A stretch of DNA of 64,000 nucleotides from Azohydromonas caseinilytica (GTDB lineage Bacteria; Pseudomonadota; Gammaproteobacteria; Burkholderiales; Burkholderiaceae_C), in NCBI RefSeq assembly GCF_012927045.1, contig NZ_JABBFW010000008.1:1-64000 (forward strand), in the 5' to 3' direction. The notes under the pieces were generated by a model. It had not been told where the DNA came from and ran no database searches. It was given only the letters and a program-made list of their open reading frames with translations. Positions 35,866 through 49,034 of this stretch are shown one piece after another; positions within the stretch are counted from its first letter, which is position 1, and every line of letters begins with the position of its first letter. Both the position numbers and the translations under genes were made by a program.

Positions 35866-37386
35866 ATGGCGGACACGGCACAGGACACCGCCGCCGGCAT
35901 GGGCACCCGCATCGAGCTTTGCCTCGTCTCCCACACCAACGTGGGCAAGACCACGCTGGCGCGCACGCTGCTGGGCCAGGACGTGGGCGAGGTGCGCGAC
36001 GCGGCGCACGTGACGCAGGAGGCGCAGTCGCACGCGCTGCTCGCCACCCCCGAGGGCGACGCGCTGGTGCTGTGGGACACGCCGGGCCTGGGCGACTCCG
36101 CGCGCCTGTACCGGCGCCTGAGCCGCGCCGCCAACCCCATCGGCTGGTTCCTGTCGCAGGTGTGGGACCGCTGGACGGACCGGCCCTTCTTCCTCAGCCA
36201 GCAGGCCATGCGCGCCACGCGCGACCATGCCGACGTGGTGCTCTACCCGGTCAACGCCACCGAGGCGCCGGCCGAGGCGGGCTACCTGGAGCCGGAGCTG
36301 AAGCTGCTGGCCTGGATGGAGCGGCCGGTGCTGGTGCTGCTCAACCAGACCGGCCTGGCCCCCGCCGGCAGTGGCGCGGCCGACGACGAGCTGCGCCGCT
36401 GGCAGCAGCACCTGCGCGGTGTGGAGGCGGTGGGCGGCGTGCTGGCGCTGGACGCCTTCGCCCGCTGCTGGGTGCACGAGCAGGCTTTCTTCGACACGCT
36501 GGGCACGCTGGTCCCGGCCCCCAAGCAGGCCGGCTATGAGCGGCTGCAGCGGGCCTGGCAGCGGCGCAACGTGCAGTGCTTCGAGGCCTCGATGCACGCC
36601 ATCGCTGCGCAGCTGGTGGCGGCGGCCGGGCTGGAGCAGGGCATCGAAGCCGCCCAGGCCCAGCCGGGGCTGCTGGCCCGCCTGGCCGGCACGGGCGCCG
36701 ACACGCGGCGCGAGCGCGGCCAGCAGGCGCTGCAGCGCCGCGTGGAACAGGGCCGCGCTAACACCACGCGCGAACTGCTGCGCCTGCACGGGCTGCTGGG
36801 CCGGGCGGAGCACCCCTTCCTGAAGCGGCTGGACCAGGGCGACCTGATCTCGCGCGCGCCGCTGGACCCGGTGCGGGCCGGCCTGGGCGGGGCCATCGCC
36901 TCGGGCGCGGCCACCGGGCTGGCCGCCGACGCCGCCACCGGTGGGCTGACGCTGGGCACCGGGGCGCTGCTGGGCGCGCTGGCGGGGGCGGTGGCCTTCG
37001 TCGCGGGCGCCGAGGGTTTCAACCGCGCCCGGGGCGTCAAGGAGGAGACGCTGCGCCTGAGCGACGCCGCGCTGCGCGGCCTGCTGCAGGACGCGCTGTT
37101 GAAATACCTGGCGGTGGCGCATTTCGGGCGCGGCCGGGGCCAGTTCGAGCATGACGAGCTGCCGGCAGCCTGGGTGGAGCAGGCCCGGCTGCGCGTGGAT
37201 GGCGCCGGCACCGAGCTGGACGCGCTGTTCGCGGCGCTGCGCATCGGCGACCTGGACGCGGACGGCGCCCGCGCCCAGCTCCAGGCCCTGGCCGCCACGC
37301 TGGCGCTGGAGCTGCTGGCCTGGCTGTACCCGGAAGCCGACATCGACCGCGTGCGGGCGGCCATGCAAACGCCGGTGCCGGCCTGA
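35866..37386 (+). CDS. DUF3482-containing GTPase
   Basis: 506 aa. GTPase motifs are the P-loop SHTNVGKTTL (about residues 22-31), LWDTPGLGDS (G3) and LLNQTG (degenerate N-K-x-D box). The C-terminal DUF3482 half contains a glycine-rich hydrophobic hairpin (LGGAIASGAATGLAADAATGGLTLGTGALLGALAGAVAFVAG) that could enter the membrane, as in dynamin-like proteins. It starts one base after the DUF2868 gene, hence one operon. A strong GC hairpin follows at 37410. Confidence 0.88.
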   Translation: MADTAQDTAAGMGTRIELCLVSHTNVGKTTLARTLLGQDVGEVRDAAHVTQEAQSHALLATPEGDALVLWDTPGLGDSARLYRRLSRAANPIGWFLSQVWDRWTDRPFFLSQQAMRATRDHADVVLYPVNATEAPAEAGYLEPELKLLAWMERPVLVLLNQTGLAPAGSGAADDELRRWQQHLRGVEAVGGVLALDAFARCWVHEQAFFDTLGTLVPAPKQAGYERLQRAWQRRNVQCFEASMHAIAAQLVAAAGLEQGIEAAQAQPGLLARLAGTGADTRRERGQQALQRRVEQGRANTTRELLRLHGLLGRAEHPFLKRLDQGDLISRAPLDPVRAGLGGAIASGAATGLAADAATGGLTLGTGALLGALAGAVAFVAGAEGFNRARGVKEETLRLSDAALRGLLQDALLKYLAVAHFGRGRGQFEHDELPAAWVEQARLRVDGAGTELDALFAALRIGDLDADGARAQLQALAATLALELLAWLYPEADIDRVRAAMQTPVPA

Positions 37387-37409
37387 GGCTCGCACCCTGG
37401 GCTGGGCCA

Positions 37410-37442
37410 GGCCCGGCCGCGGCGGACCCCGGCGGCCGGGCC
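37410..37442 (+). terminator. GC-rich hairpin after the GTPase gene
   Basis: Perfect 11-bp arms GGCCCGGCCGC (37410-37420) and GCGGCCGGGCC (37432-37442) with an 11-nt loop. There is no T-run, so it may act as a weak or Rho-assisted terminator. The remaining gap up to 37617 shows no gene. Confidence 0.45.
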
Positions 37443-37617
37443 CGCGCACGCTGCTGCGGCCCGTGTGAACTTCGCCCGTCCGGCGTGCCCGGAAACTGCA
37501 AGGCCTTTGTTTACACTAGCCTCTTTGCTCTGGAAAAAACGGCATTGGGACGGATTACCGGTTTCTCGGGCCCTTGAATATCACTCCATTACTGAACGGC
37601 CCCGGACCCGGTGCGAC

Positions 37618-38688
37618 ATGAATAACAACGATCCCATGATCGCCAACAGCCAGAATATCCCTGCCCGGTTGCCGAAGGGCCATGCGCCCGTGCTGGTCGT
37701 GGTCGTCGACACCGAGGAGGAATTCGACTGGACCCAGCCCTTCTCTCGCCACAGCACCGGCACGACGGCCATTGCGGCCCAGCACCTGGCGCACGACCAG
37801 GTTTTCGACGCGCTGGGCATCGTGCCGACCTACGCGGTGGACTGGCCGGTGGCGACCACGCCGGCCGCCGTCGCGGTACTGGGCTCATTGCTTTCCAGCG
37901 GCCGTTGCGAAATTGGCACCCACCTGCAACCCTGGGTATCTCCACCCTACACGGAAATTGTCAACAACTTCAATTCCTACGGATGCAATCTGCCCCGGGA
38001 ATTGGAGTTCGAGAAACTCCGGCAGCTGACGCAGGCCATCACCGAGAATTTCGGCCGGGCGCCGATCACCTTCAAGGCCGGGCGCTACGGGGTGGGCGCG
38101 CATACCCTGGAGGCCATTGCCGCGCTGGGCTACAGGATCGACGCCAGTTTCGTGCCCCGCACCTCCTTCGAGGATGACGGCGGCCCGGATTTCTCCCGCT
38201 ATTCGGAGCAGCCCTTCTGGCTCGGCCATGCGCAGGCGCCGCTGCTGGAATTGCCCGTCACCACCGGCTATTGCGGCGCGCTGCGCGCTTTCGGCACGGC
38301 GCTGTATCCGCTGCTGCAGTCGGCGCCTCTGAAGGCGCTGCATGCCGGCGGCATCGCGGCGCGCACCCGGCTGCTGGAGCGCATCCGCCTGACGCCCGAG
38401 GGCTGCACCGCCGCCGAGATGAAGCGCCTGGCCGCCACCCTGGCCCGCGCCGGCTGCCAGGTGTTCTCGCTGACCTACCACAGCCCGTCCCTGGCGCCCG
38501 GGCACACGCCCTACGTGCGCAGCCCGGACGACCTGCGCCGCTTCGTCGCCGCGATCAAGGAGCTGTGCCTGTGGTTCCGCGACGAGCTCGGCGGCGTGTT
38601 CATGAGCGTAGAGGCGCTCCACGCCAAGCTGCAGGCGCAGCGGCTGCTGGACGCGCGCCAGGCCGGCGTGGTGGCGGCGCAGGCCTGA
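37618..38688 (+). CDS. Polysaccharide-deacetylase-like protein (WalW type)
   Basis: 356 aa, NodB-homology fold. Motif 1 appears as VVVVDTEEEFDWTQPF, the His motif as EIGTHLQPWVSPP, and the Arg motif as FKAGRYGVGAHTLEAIAALGY. The C-terminal LTYHSPSLAPGHTPYVRS carries the last His. Length and the DTEEEFDW start match the WalW-like branch found in exopolysaccharide clusters. It could deacetylate a cell-surface sugar, but there is no glycan cluster around it. Starts at 37618 (MNNNDP) or six codons later. Confidence 0.8.
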   Translation: MNNNDPMIANSQNIPARLPKGHAPVLVVVVDTEEEFDWTQPFSRHSTGTTAIAAQHLAHDQVFDALGIVPTYAVDWPVATTPAAVAVLGSLLSSGRCEIGTHLQPWVSPPYTEIVNNFNSYGCNLPRELEFEKLRQLTQAITENFGRAPITFKAGRYGVGAHTLEAIAALGYRIDASFVPRTSFEDDGGPDFSRYSEQPFWLGHAQAPLLELPVTTGYCGALRAFGTALYPLLQSAPLKALHAGGIAARTRLLERIRLTPEGCTAAEMKRLAATLARAGCQVFSLTYHSPSLAPGHTPYVRSPDDLRRFVAAIKELCLWFRDELGGVFMSVEALHAKLQAQRLLDARQAGVVAAQA

Positions 38689-38695
38689 TACCCGA

Positions 38696-39571
38696 TCAGT
38701 AGTTGCTGTCGCCGGCCAGCAGCCCCTCGATGGAGTGGACCTGCTCGATGTACTGCAGCTGGTCCACCACGCGCCCGGCCAAGTGGCGACGCACCTCCTC
38801 GGGCAGCGCGGCGTGATAGTCGGGCGTGAGCTGGATGTCGTGGCGCTCGCCGTTGCGCGCATCGGGCGCGTCCACGCCCACCACCAGCACCGGGCGCCAT
38901 TGGTCGGAGTGGTTGGCGGTGCCGCGGTGGATGGTCAGCGCCGAACGCGCGGAGATGTCGCCCATCTGCGCCAGGCGCGCCTGCTTGCGTGCCTCGTAGC
39001 GCGGGAACAGCTCGCGCGGCGGAAACATGCCCAGCTCGCGCCGGCCGGTGGCCTCGGCATCGAGCCCGAACTCGTCCCACTGCGTGCCCGGCGCCACCTC
39101 GAAGGGCCCCATCTCCGGCGTGGTGTCCACGGCGCTGAGGTTGAAGGCCAGCGAGTTCAGGCGCCGGCCCAGCCGCGTCTCCTCGGGCATGGGGAAGTCG
39201 CGGTGCCAGGGCTGGTCCTGCGCGCCGGGGCCGGGCACGTCGAAGCCGACTTCCACCACCTTGTAGTCCGGTCCCAGCACGGCGCGGCACACGGTGACGA
39301 ACCAGGGGTGCGTGACGATGTCCACGAAGCCGCGCAGCCGTTGCGGGTGCACCTCGACGTACCAGCGCTGCGGCCCGCGCGGCAGCGCGCCACGCGGGCG
39401 CTGCCGGGCCTCGGCGAAGAGCGTGTCGATGTCCTCGCGCAGCCGCTGCCCCCAGGCGCGCTCGAAGGCGCCGCGCAGGGCGATGATGCCGTCGCCATAG
39501 AGGCCGCCCATGATCCGGGCGACGTCATAGCCCTGCGGCATGTCGCCGCCCGGGGCCGATGCAGTGTTCAT
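38696..39571 (-). CDS. Phytanoyl-CoA-dioxygenase-family protein
   Basis: 291 aa Fe(II)/2-oxoglutarate oxygenase. The iron ligands are in PWHRDFPMPEE (His-x-Asp) and TIHRGTANHSDQWRP (distal His with the Arg that binds 2-oxoglutarate). GGAGA is well placed before the ATG at 39571. Members hydroxylate varied small molecules. It lies 78 bp behind the oxoprolinase gene on the same strand and might be co-transcribed with it. Confidence 0.88.
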   Translation of the reverse strand: MNTASAPGGDMPQGYDVARIMGGLYGDGIIALRGAFERAWGQRLREDIDTLFAEARQRPRGALPRGPQRWYVEVHPQRLRGFVDIVTHPWFVTVCRAVLGPDYKVVEVGFDVPGPGAQDQPWHRDFPMPEETRLGRRLNSLAFNLSAVDTTPEMGPFEVAPGTQWDEFGLDAEATGRRELGMFPPRELFPRYEARKQARLAQMGDISARSALTIHRGTANHSDQWRPVLVVGVDAPDARNGERHDIQLTPDYHAALPEEVRRHLAGRVVDQLQYIEQVHSIEGLLAGDSNY

Positions 39572-39649
39572 GCGGGAGTCTCCTGCTGACCGAAAGAAGC
39601 GCGCACGGACGGCGCGTGGTTTCTCGGTCGGGGCAGGTTCCGGGCCCGC

Positions 39650-43285
<3,636 letters not shown>

Positions 43286-43430
43286 GTGTGCTTCCTCATC
43301 GTTCAAGGTGCCCGAGCCAGCATAGCGGCATTCCCAAGGCCCCCCAGGCGGGCGGCCCGGCCCCGCCGGGAAGGCTGCGGCACCTTCGCACAATCCCCAG
43401 TTCGGATTTCACTTTGGCTGTGAAACGGCC

Positions 43431-43599
43431 CGTTCGTCCTGAGGTATCGAAGGACGAATCCGCCAGGCTGGTCTGCCGGCCATGAAAAGAGGGCCGGCTG
43501 ACCCGTTCGCCCTGAGGTATCGAAGGGCGAATCCGTGAGGCTCTTGCGGCCTGCTGCACAGCCGGGGCCGTTCATCCTTCGATACCTCAGGACGAACGG
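43431..43599. repeat. Three copies of a palindromic intergenic repeat
   Basis: The core GTTCGTCCTGAGGTATCGAA plus GGACGAA occurs at 43431-43464 (direct), 43504-43535 (direct, with compensating changes CGCCCTGAGG...GGGCGAA) and 43570-43599 (inverted). Each copy folds into a hairpin, and the paired changes in copy 2 keep the stem. Such REP-like units are scattered in beta-proteobacterial genomes. They fill the gap between the divergent oxoprolinase and DctP genes. Confidence 0.65.
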
Positions 43600-43620
43600 G
43601 ATACTTCTCAAGGAGCTTAG

Positions 43621-44634
43621 ATGCTGAAACCCTTGCTGGCCGCGCTGGCGCTGAGCAGCGCCGCATTCGTCCCGGCCCAGGCCGCCCCGCAAAGCCCTTC
43701 CGCCTCGGCCCCGGCCAAGGCCCAGGCCGAAACCATCCGCTGGCAGGTCGCCACGCCCTTTCCCGAGACCAGCCTGCACACCGAGAACCTGATGCAGTTC
43801 GCGCAGGAGGTTGAGCGCGCATCGCAAGGCCGGATCAAGATCGTCGTGAAGCCCGATGCCGCACTGAAGGCGGCCGAGGCCAAGCGCGCGGTGCAGAACG
43901 GCCAGGTGCAGATGGCCGAGATCCAGCTCGCCGATGTGCAGTCCGAGTGGCAGACCTTCGGCCTGGACAGCATCCCCTTCCTGGCCAGCGGCTATGCCCA
44001 GGCGCGCAAGCTCTACCAGGCGCAGCGCGTGCCGCTGGGCAAGCGCTTCGCGGGCCAGAGCATGGTGATGCTGTACTCGGTGCCCTCGGCGCCGCCGGGG
44101 CTGTTCCTGCGCAAGCCGGTGAAGCAGCTCGGCGACCTGCGCCAGCTCAAGTGGGCCGCCTACAGCCCTGCCACCGAGCGCATGGCGAAGCTGCTGGGCG
44201 CCAAGGCGGTGGCGATGCCCGAGGCGCATGTGGCGCAGGCGGTGACGCAGGGCGAGGTGGACGCGGCGCTGGTGTCGGCCGACGGCTTCAACGCCGATGC
44301 CTTCGAGTCCATGGAGGTGTTCCTGGACCTGCAGGCCTGGCTGCCGCGCCATGGGGTGCTGATGAACCTGCAGGCCTTCGAGCAGCTGGACATGCCGCTG
44401 CGCAAGGCCGTCATCAAGGCGGCGGTGGCGGCCGAGCAGCGCGGCTGGCAGCAGTCCGAGGCGCGGCACCGGCGCTTCCTGGGCGGGTTGCGCGACATGG
44501 GCATGGACGTGGTCGAGCCGCCCGAGCCGCTGCGCACCGGGCTGCTGAAGACGGTGGGCGAGCCGCTGCTCGACGAGTGGCTGCAGCGCACCGGCCCCGA
44601 AGGCAAGCTGATCATCGACGACTACCGTCGTTGA
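43621..44634 (+). CDS. TRAP-transporter periplasmic receptor DctP
   Basis: 337 aa with signal peptide (MLKPLLAALALSSAAFVPAQA). DctP-fold markers are WQVATPFPETSLHTENLMQFAQEVE near the start, IVVKPDAALKAAEAKRAVQNGQVQMAE, IPFLASGYAQARKLYQ, and LGDLRQLKWAAYSPATERMAKLLGA. TRAP receptors bind organic acids. The membrane subunits DctQ and DctM are not in the window. The neighbouring oxoprolinase suggests pyroglutamate or a related acid as a possible ligand, which is an inference. Confidence 0.88.
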   Translation: MLKPLLAALALSSAAFVPAQAAPQSPSASAPAKAQAETIRWQVATPFPETSLHTENLMQFAQEVERASQGRIKIVVKPDAALKAAEAKRAVQNGQVQMAEIQLADVQSEWQTFGLDSIPFLASGYAQARKLYQAQRVPLGKRFAGQSMVMLYSVPSAPPGLFLRKPVKQLGDLRQLKWAAYSPATERMAKLLGAKAVAMPEAHVAQAVTQGEVDAALVSADGFNADAFESMEVFLDLQAWLPRHGVLMNLQAFEQLDMPLRKAVIKAAVAAEQRGWQQSEARHRRFLGGLRDMGMDVVEPPEPLRTGLLKTVGEPLLDEWLQRTGPEGKLIIDDYRR

Positions 44635-44736
44635 GCCAGCTCAAAGGACGTGCGCGGGCCGCCTCAGGAATGTCCTGATGTGAGGACTTCACGCCCGGCC
44701 CCGGCTTGAGCCGCAGCCGCGGAGCCCGGCTCTACA

Positions 44737-47700
44737 GTGAACGCTCCATGGGCGTCCCGTGAGCGGGCCGAGCGCAATTCCGGATCACACGCCTCTCAAG
44801 CTCGGGCAGGCGCGGCCGTAAATCGGGCGACACCACAGGCCATGCCGGGGAGCCCGATCGTGACGAGCACATACCAAGGACAGCGCAGCCCCACCGCGGC
44901 GGAGTCGGCCGCCGCGCTGCGCAGGCTGGCCGACGAGATCACGGTCCTGGTGTGGACCGTGGACGAGAACGGCCGCTGCATCCAGCTCAACCACCAGGCG
45001 CGGGCCTATTTCCGCAGCCCGGACGAGTTCTCCTTTCGCGCCTGGCGCGGCTTCATCCACCCGGAAGACCTGCCGCAGGTGCGCGCCACGGTGGCGCGCG
45101 CCATCGAGCTGCGTGCGGATTACCAGATCGGCTACCGCATCGTGCGCAGCGACGGCAGCCTGCGCTGGATGTCGGGCGTGGGCGCGGCCTGCTTCGACGC
45201 GCAGGGCCGCTACTGCGGCTACACCGGTACCGCCACCGACGTCACGGCCGCCCATGACATGCAGGAGCAGCTCGCGCGCAGCGAGGCCGAGTACCGGCTG
45301 CTCACCGAGAACGCCAGCGACCTGATCACGCGCCATGACGCCGTGGGCCGCTACATCTACGTCTCGCCGGCGTGCCAGCACCTGCTGGGCTACGCGCAGG
45401 AGGAGCTGCTGGGCCGCCACCCCAACGAGATCATCCATCCGGAGGACGCGCCGGCCGTGCGCGCCGAGGTCGAGGCCCAGCAGCGCCACGGGCGCCGGCC
45501 CGCGCAGATCGAGCTGCGGTTGCGCCGGCGCGACGGCCAGTACGTCTGGGTGGCCACGGCCACGCGCGTGATGGTTGATGCCGGTACCAGCGCGATGACG
45601 GGCACCGTGGCGGTGTCGCGCGACATCAGCGCCGAGAAGCTCATGCGCCAGCAGCTGGCCGAGCGCGAGGAGCGCTACCGCAGCCTCACCTCGCTGCTGT
45701 CGGACTGCTACTGGGAGACCGACACGGAGGGGCGCTTCACCGTGGTGGGCGACGAGGCCACGCCCTGGCTGGGCACGGCGGCGAGCCGGCTGCTGGGCAA
45801 GCGGCGGCAGGACATCGCGCTGGACCCCACCGAGCCCGGGCTGCAGGCCTATCTGCGCAGCTTCGCGCGGCGCGAACCCTTCCGCGACCTGCAGTACGGC
45901 GTGAGGCCGCCGCAGGGCGCGGCACCCTATTACCTCTCCATCGCCGGCGAGCCGATGTTCCGCGACGGGCTGTTCACCGGCTACCGCGGCATGTCGCGCA
46001 ACATCACCGAGCAGCGCCGCATCGAGGAGCGGCTGCAGGCGCTGAGCAACGAGAACCGCAACCTCATCGAGAACTCGCTGGACATGGTGTGCACCTTCGA
46101 CACCGAGGGCCGTTTCCTGCGCATCAATCCGGCGGGCTGCCGCATCACCGGCTACCAGGCCGGCGAGATCGTGGGCCGGCGCTGGCACGAGTTCGTGCAC
46201 CCGGAGGACTACGAGCACACGCTGGCCGTCTATCGCGACACCTTCACCCACGGCGACGGCAACGGCGAGCTGCACGACTTCGAGAACCGCTGGCGCACCA
46301 AGAGCGGCGGCGAGGTGTGCCTGGCCTGGTCGGCCAAGTGGGTGGCCGAGCAGCGGGTGATCTACGTCACCGCGCGCGACATCACGCAGCGCAAGCAGGC
46401 CGAGCGGCGGCTGCGCCAGCTCGCCACCTGCGACACGCTCACGCTGCTGCCCAACCGCGCGCGGCTCAACGAGCACACCGACGCCAGGATCGCGCTGGCC
46501 GGGCGCGAGCCCGAGTCGCTGGCGGTGATGTTCCTGGACCTGGACCGCTTCAAGGAGGTCAACGACTCCATGGGCCACGAGGCCGGCGACGTGCTGCTGC
46601 AGCAGGTGGCGCAGCGGCTGCGCGCCAACCTGCGCCCGGACGACCTGGTGGCGCGGCTGGGCGGCGACGAGTTCGTGGTGGTGCTGCCCTGCGCGCATGG
46701 CGTGGCCTCGGCCTCGGCGGTGGCGCAGAAGCTGCTGGCGCAGTTCGACGAGCCCATGCTGGTGAGCGGCCAGGAGGTGTTCGTGGGCGCGTCCATCGGC
46801 ATCGCGCTGTATCCGCGCGACGGCGAGACCAAGGAGGTGCTGTTCCAGAGCGCCGACAGCGCGATGTACCGCGCCAAGGCCATCAAGGGCAACAGCTACC
46901 GCTTCTTCACGCCCGAGATGCACGAGAAGGCGCGCGCGCGGCTGACGATGGAGAGCGCGCTGCGCCGGGCGCTGGAGCGCCAGGAGCTGGAGGTGCACTA
47001 CCAGCCGCGGCTGGACGTGGCCACGCTGCAGGTCGTGGGCATGGAGGCGCTGCTGCGCTGGAACCATCCCCAGCTCGGCCGCGTGCCGCCGGCGCAGTTC
47101 ATCCCGCTGGCCGAGGAGACGGGCCTCATCGGCACCATCGGCGAGTGGGTGCTGCAGCAGGCCTGCCGCCACAGCCGGCGGTGGGTGCAGGCACTGGGGC
47201 GGCCGCTGCGCGTCTCGGTCAACCTCTCGCCGCGCCAGCTGCATGATCAGCAGCTCGTCGCCAAGGTGCGCCAGGCGCTGCGCGAGTCGGGCCTGCCCGC
47301 GCAGTTGCTGGAGCTGGAGCTCACCGAGGGCTCGCTGGCGCAGGACCCGCACACCGCCGAGCGCACGCTGGGGCGGCTCAAGGCGCTGGGGCTGCGCCTG
47401 GCGGTGGACGACTTCGGCACGGGCCATTCCTCGCTGTCGTACCTGCGGCGCTTCCCGGTGGACGTGCTCAAGCTGGACCGCACCTTCCTGCCCGGCCTCA
47501 CCGAGGTGGCCGAGGGCGCGAGCTTCAGCACGCTGGCGCAGGCCATTCTGCACCTGGCTCACACGCTGAGCCTGCGCGTGGTGGCCGAGGGCGTGGAGAC
47601 GCGCGAGGTGTTCGACTTCCTCAAGGACGCCGGCTGCGACGAGGCCCAGGGCTACTTCTTCTGCCGCCCGCTGCCGCCGCGGGAGTTCGAGGCCTTCCTG

Positions 47701-47742
47701 CGCGGCAGCCTGGAGCAGGCGGCTTGCGGCATGACAGGGTGA
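44737..47742 (+). CDS. Multi-PAS GGDEF-EAL c-di-GMP protein
   Basis: 1001 aa, soluble. Four PAS/PAC-like sensors (about residues 60-175, 185-300, 305-430 and 435-560; e.g. IHPEDLPQVRATV, SYL-like DITQRKQAERRL junction), then GGDEF at about 560-725 with an intact active site (RLGGDEFVVVLP), then EAL at about 740-990 with the key MEALLRW, NLSPRQL and DDFGTGHSS. Both cyclase and phosphodiesterase signatures are complete. It probably responds to a small ligand or redox state. The GTG start at 44737 is uncertain; ATG 44842 is possible. Confidence 0.92.
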   Translation: MNAPWASRERAERNSGSHASQARAGAAVNRATPQAMPGSPIVTSTYQGQRSPTAAESAAALRRLADEITVLVWTVDENGRCIQLNHQARAYFRSPDEFSFRAWRGFIHPEDLPQVRATVARAIELRADYQIGYRIVRSDGSLRWMSGVGAACFDAQGRYCGYTGTATDVTAAHDMQEQLARSEAEYRLLTENASDLITRHDAVGRYIYVSPACQHLLGYAQEELLGRHPNEIIHPEDAPAVRAEVEAQQRHGRRPAQIELRLRRRDGQYVWVATATRVMVDAGTSAMTGTVAVSRDISAEKLMRQQLAEREERYRSLTSLLSDCYWETDTEGRFTVVGDEATPWLGTAASRLLGKRRQDIALDPTEPGLQAYLRSFARREPFRDLQYGVRPPQGAAPYYLSIAGEPMFRDGLFTGYRGMSRNITEQRRIEERLQALSNENRNLIENSLDMVCTFDTEGRFLRINPAGCRITGYQAGEIVGRRWHEFVHPEDYEHTLAVYRDTFTHGDGNGELHDFENRWRTKSGGEVCLAWSAKWVAEQRVIYVTARDITQRKQAERRLRQLATCDTLTLLPNRARLNEHTDARIALAGREPESLAVMFLDLDRFKEVNDSMGHEAGDVLLQQVAQRLRANLRPDDLVARLGGDEFVVVLPCAHGVASASAVAQKLLAQFDEPMLVSGQEVFVGASIGIALYPRDGETKEVLFQSADSAMYRAKAIKGNSYRFFTPEMHEKARARLTMESALRRALERQELEVHYQPRLDVATLQVVGMEALLRWNHPQLGRVPPAQFIPLAEETGLIGTIGEWVLQQACRHSRRWVQALGRPLRVSVNLSPRQLHDQQLVAKVRQALRESGLPAQLLELELTEGSLAQDPHTAERTLGRLKALGLRLAVDDFGTGHSSLSYLRRFPVDVLKLDRTFLPGLTEVAEGASFSTLAQAILHLAHTLSLRVVAEGVETREVFDFLKDAGCDEAQGYFFCRPLPPREFEAFLRGSLEQAACGMTG

Positions 47743-47818
47743 AGGGGCGCGCGGGCGCCACAATGTGGGGCCGGGCGGCACCGGCTGCCCGTCCACCCTT
47801 CTCCCAGGAACTCCCCTC

Positions 47819-49027
47819 ATGCATTCGCTGCCGCCTCCCAGCGTCGAGTCGCTGGACGACATCCTTCCCCAGGAACCCCTGCTGATGATGGGCGCGGGCC
47901 CGGTCCCGATCCCGCACAAGGTGTCCTACGCCAACTCCATCGTCATCAACCACCTGGGCGAGACGATGAACAAGGTGATCGAGCAGGTGAAGGCCATGGG
48001 CCGCTACGTGTTCCAGAGCGCCTCGGCGCAGGTGCTGGGCGTGGCCGGTCCGGGCTCGGCGGCCATGGAGATGGCCATCGCCAACCTCACCGCGCCGGGC
48101 GAGCGCGTGCTGTCGGTGTGCAATGGCTACTTCAGCCGCCGCATGGCCGAGATGGCCACGCGCGTGGGCGGCCAGGTGACGGTGCTGGAGGTGCCCAACT
48201 TCGAGTACGCCGGCGTCGAGCGCGTGGAGGCGGCGCTCAAGGCCGGCGACTACAAGGTGCTCACCATCGTGCAGGGCGAGACCTCCAACACCGTGTTCAA
48301 CCGCGACCTGCAGGCCATCGCGCAGCTGGCCCATGAGCGCGGCTGCGTGGTGATCGTGGACGCGGTGTGCACGCTCAGCACCATGCCGCTGGAGATGGAG
48401 GCGTGGAACGTGGACGCGGTGATCACGGGCGGGCAGAAGGGGCTGTCCTCGATCCCCGGCGTGTCGCTGCTGGCGCTGTCGGAGAAGGCCTGGCGCAAGA
48501 TCGAGAACCGCAAGCACCCGATGGCGCACTGGTGCCTGGACGCGCTGCTGGCCGACAACTTCTGGAACAAGAAGTCCTACCACTACACCGCGCCGGTGTC
48601 GGGCGTGCTGGCCATCCACGAGGCGCTGCGCCTGGTGTGCGACGAGACGCTGCCGCGGCGCTTCGAGCGCCACCTGGTGTGCTCCAAGGCGCTGCAGCGC
48701 GGCATCGAGGCCATGGGGCTGAAGCTGCTGGTGCCCGAGGCGGCGCGGCTGAACTCCGTCATCGGCATCTCCATTCCGCAGGGCGTGTCGGCCGACGCGG
48801 TGCGCGAGCACATGTCGCGCGTGCACCGGGTGGAGATCTCGGGCTCCTTCGGGCTGGAGATCGTGCGCATCGGCCAGATGGGCGAGCAAAGCCGCGCGCA
48901 CAACCTGTTCCGCACGCTGCACGCGCTGGGATCGAGCGTGCAGCACGCCGGCGCGGCGCTGGACCTGCCCGCGGGCATCGCCGAGCTGGAGAAGGGGCTG
49001 GCGCAGGAGAGCGTGACGGTGGCGTGA
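47819..49027 (+). CDS. Class V PLP-dependent aminotransferase
   Basis: 402 aa, AGT family. The Schiff-base Lys is in ITGGQKGLSSIPGVS. Others: GPGSAAMEMAIANL, VDAVCTLSTMPLEM (PLP Asp), and AAVSGVLAIHEAL-like TAPVSGVLAIHEALRL. It resembles alanine-glyoxylate and pyridoxamine-pyruvate transaminases; the precise substrate pair cannot be told. It stands alone, 76 bp behind the c-di-GMP gene. Confidence 0.88.
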   Translation: MHSLPPPSVESLDDILPQEPLLMMGAGPVPIPHKVSYANSIVINHLGETMNKVIEQVKAMGRYVFQSASAQVLGVAGPGSAAMEMAIANLTAPGERVLSVCNGYFSRRMAEMATRVGGQVTVLEVPNFEYAGVERVEAALKAGDYKVLTIVQGETSNTVFNRDLQAIAQLAHERGCVVIVDAVCTLSTMPLEMEAWNVDAVITGGQKGLSSIPGVSLLALSEKAWRKIENRKHPMAHWCLDALLADNFWNKKSYHYTAPVSGVLAIHEALRLVCDETLPRRFERHLVCSKALQRGIEAMGLKLLVPEAARLNSVIGISIPQGVSADAVREHMSRVHRVEISGSFGLEIVRIGQMGEQSRAHNLFRTLHALGSSVQHAGAALDLPAGIAELEKGLAQESVTVA

Positions 49028-49034
49028 GCGGCGC

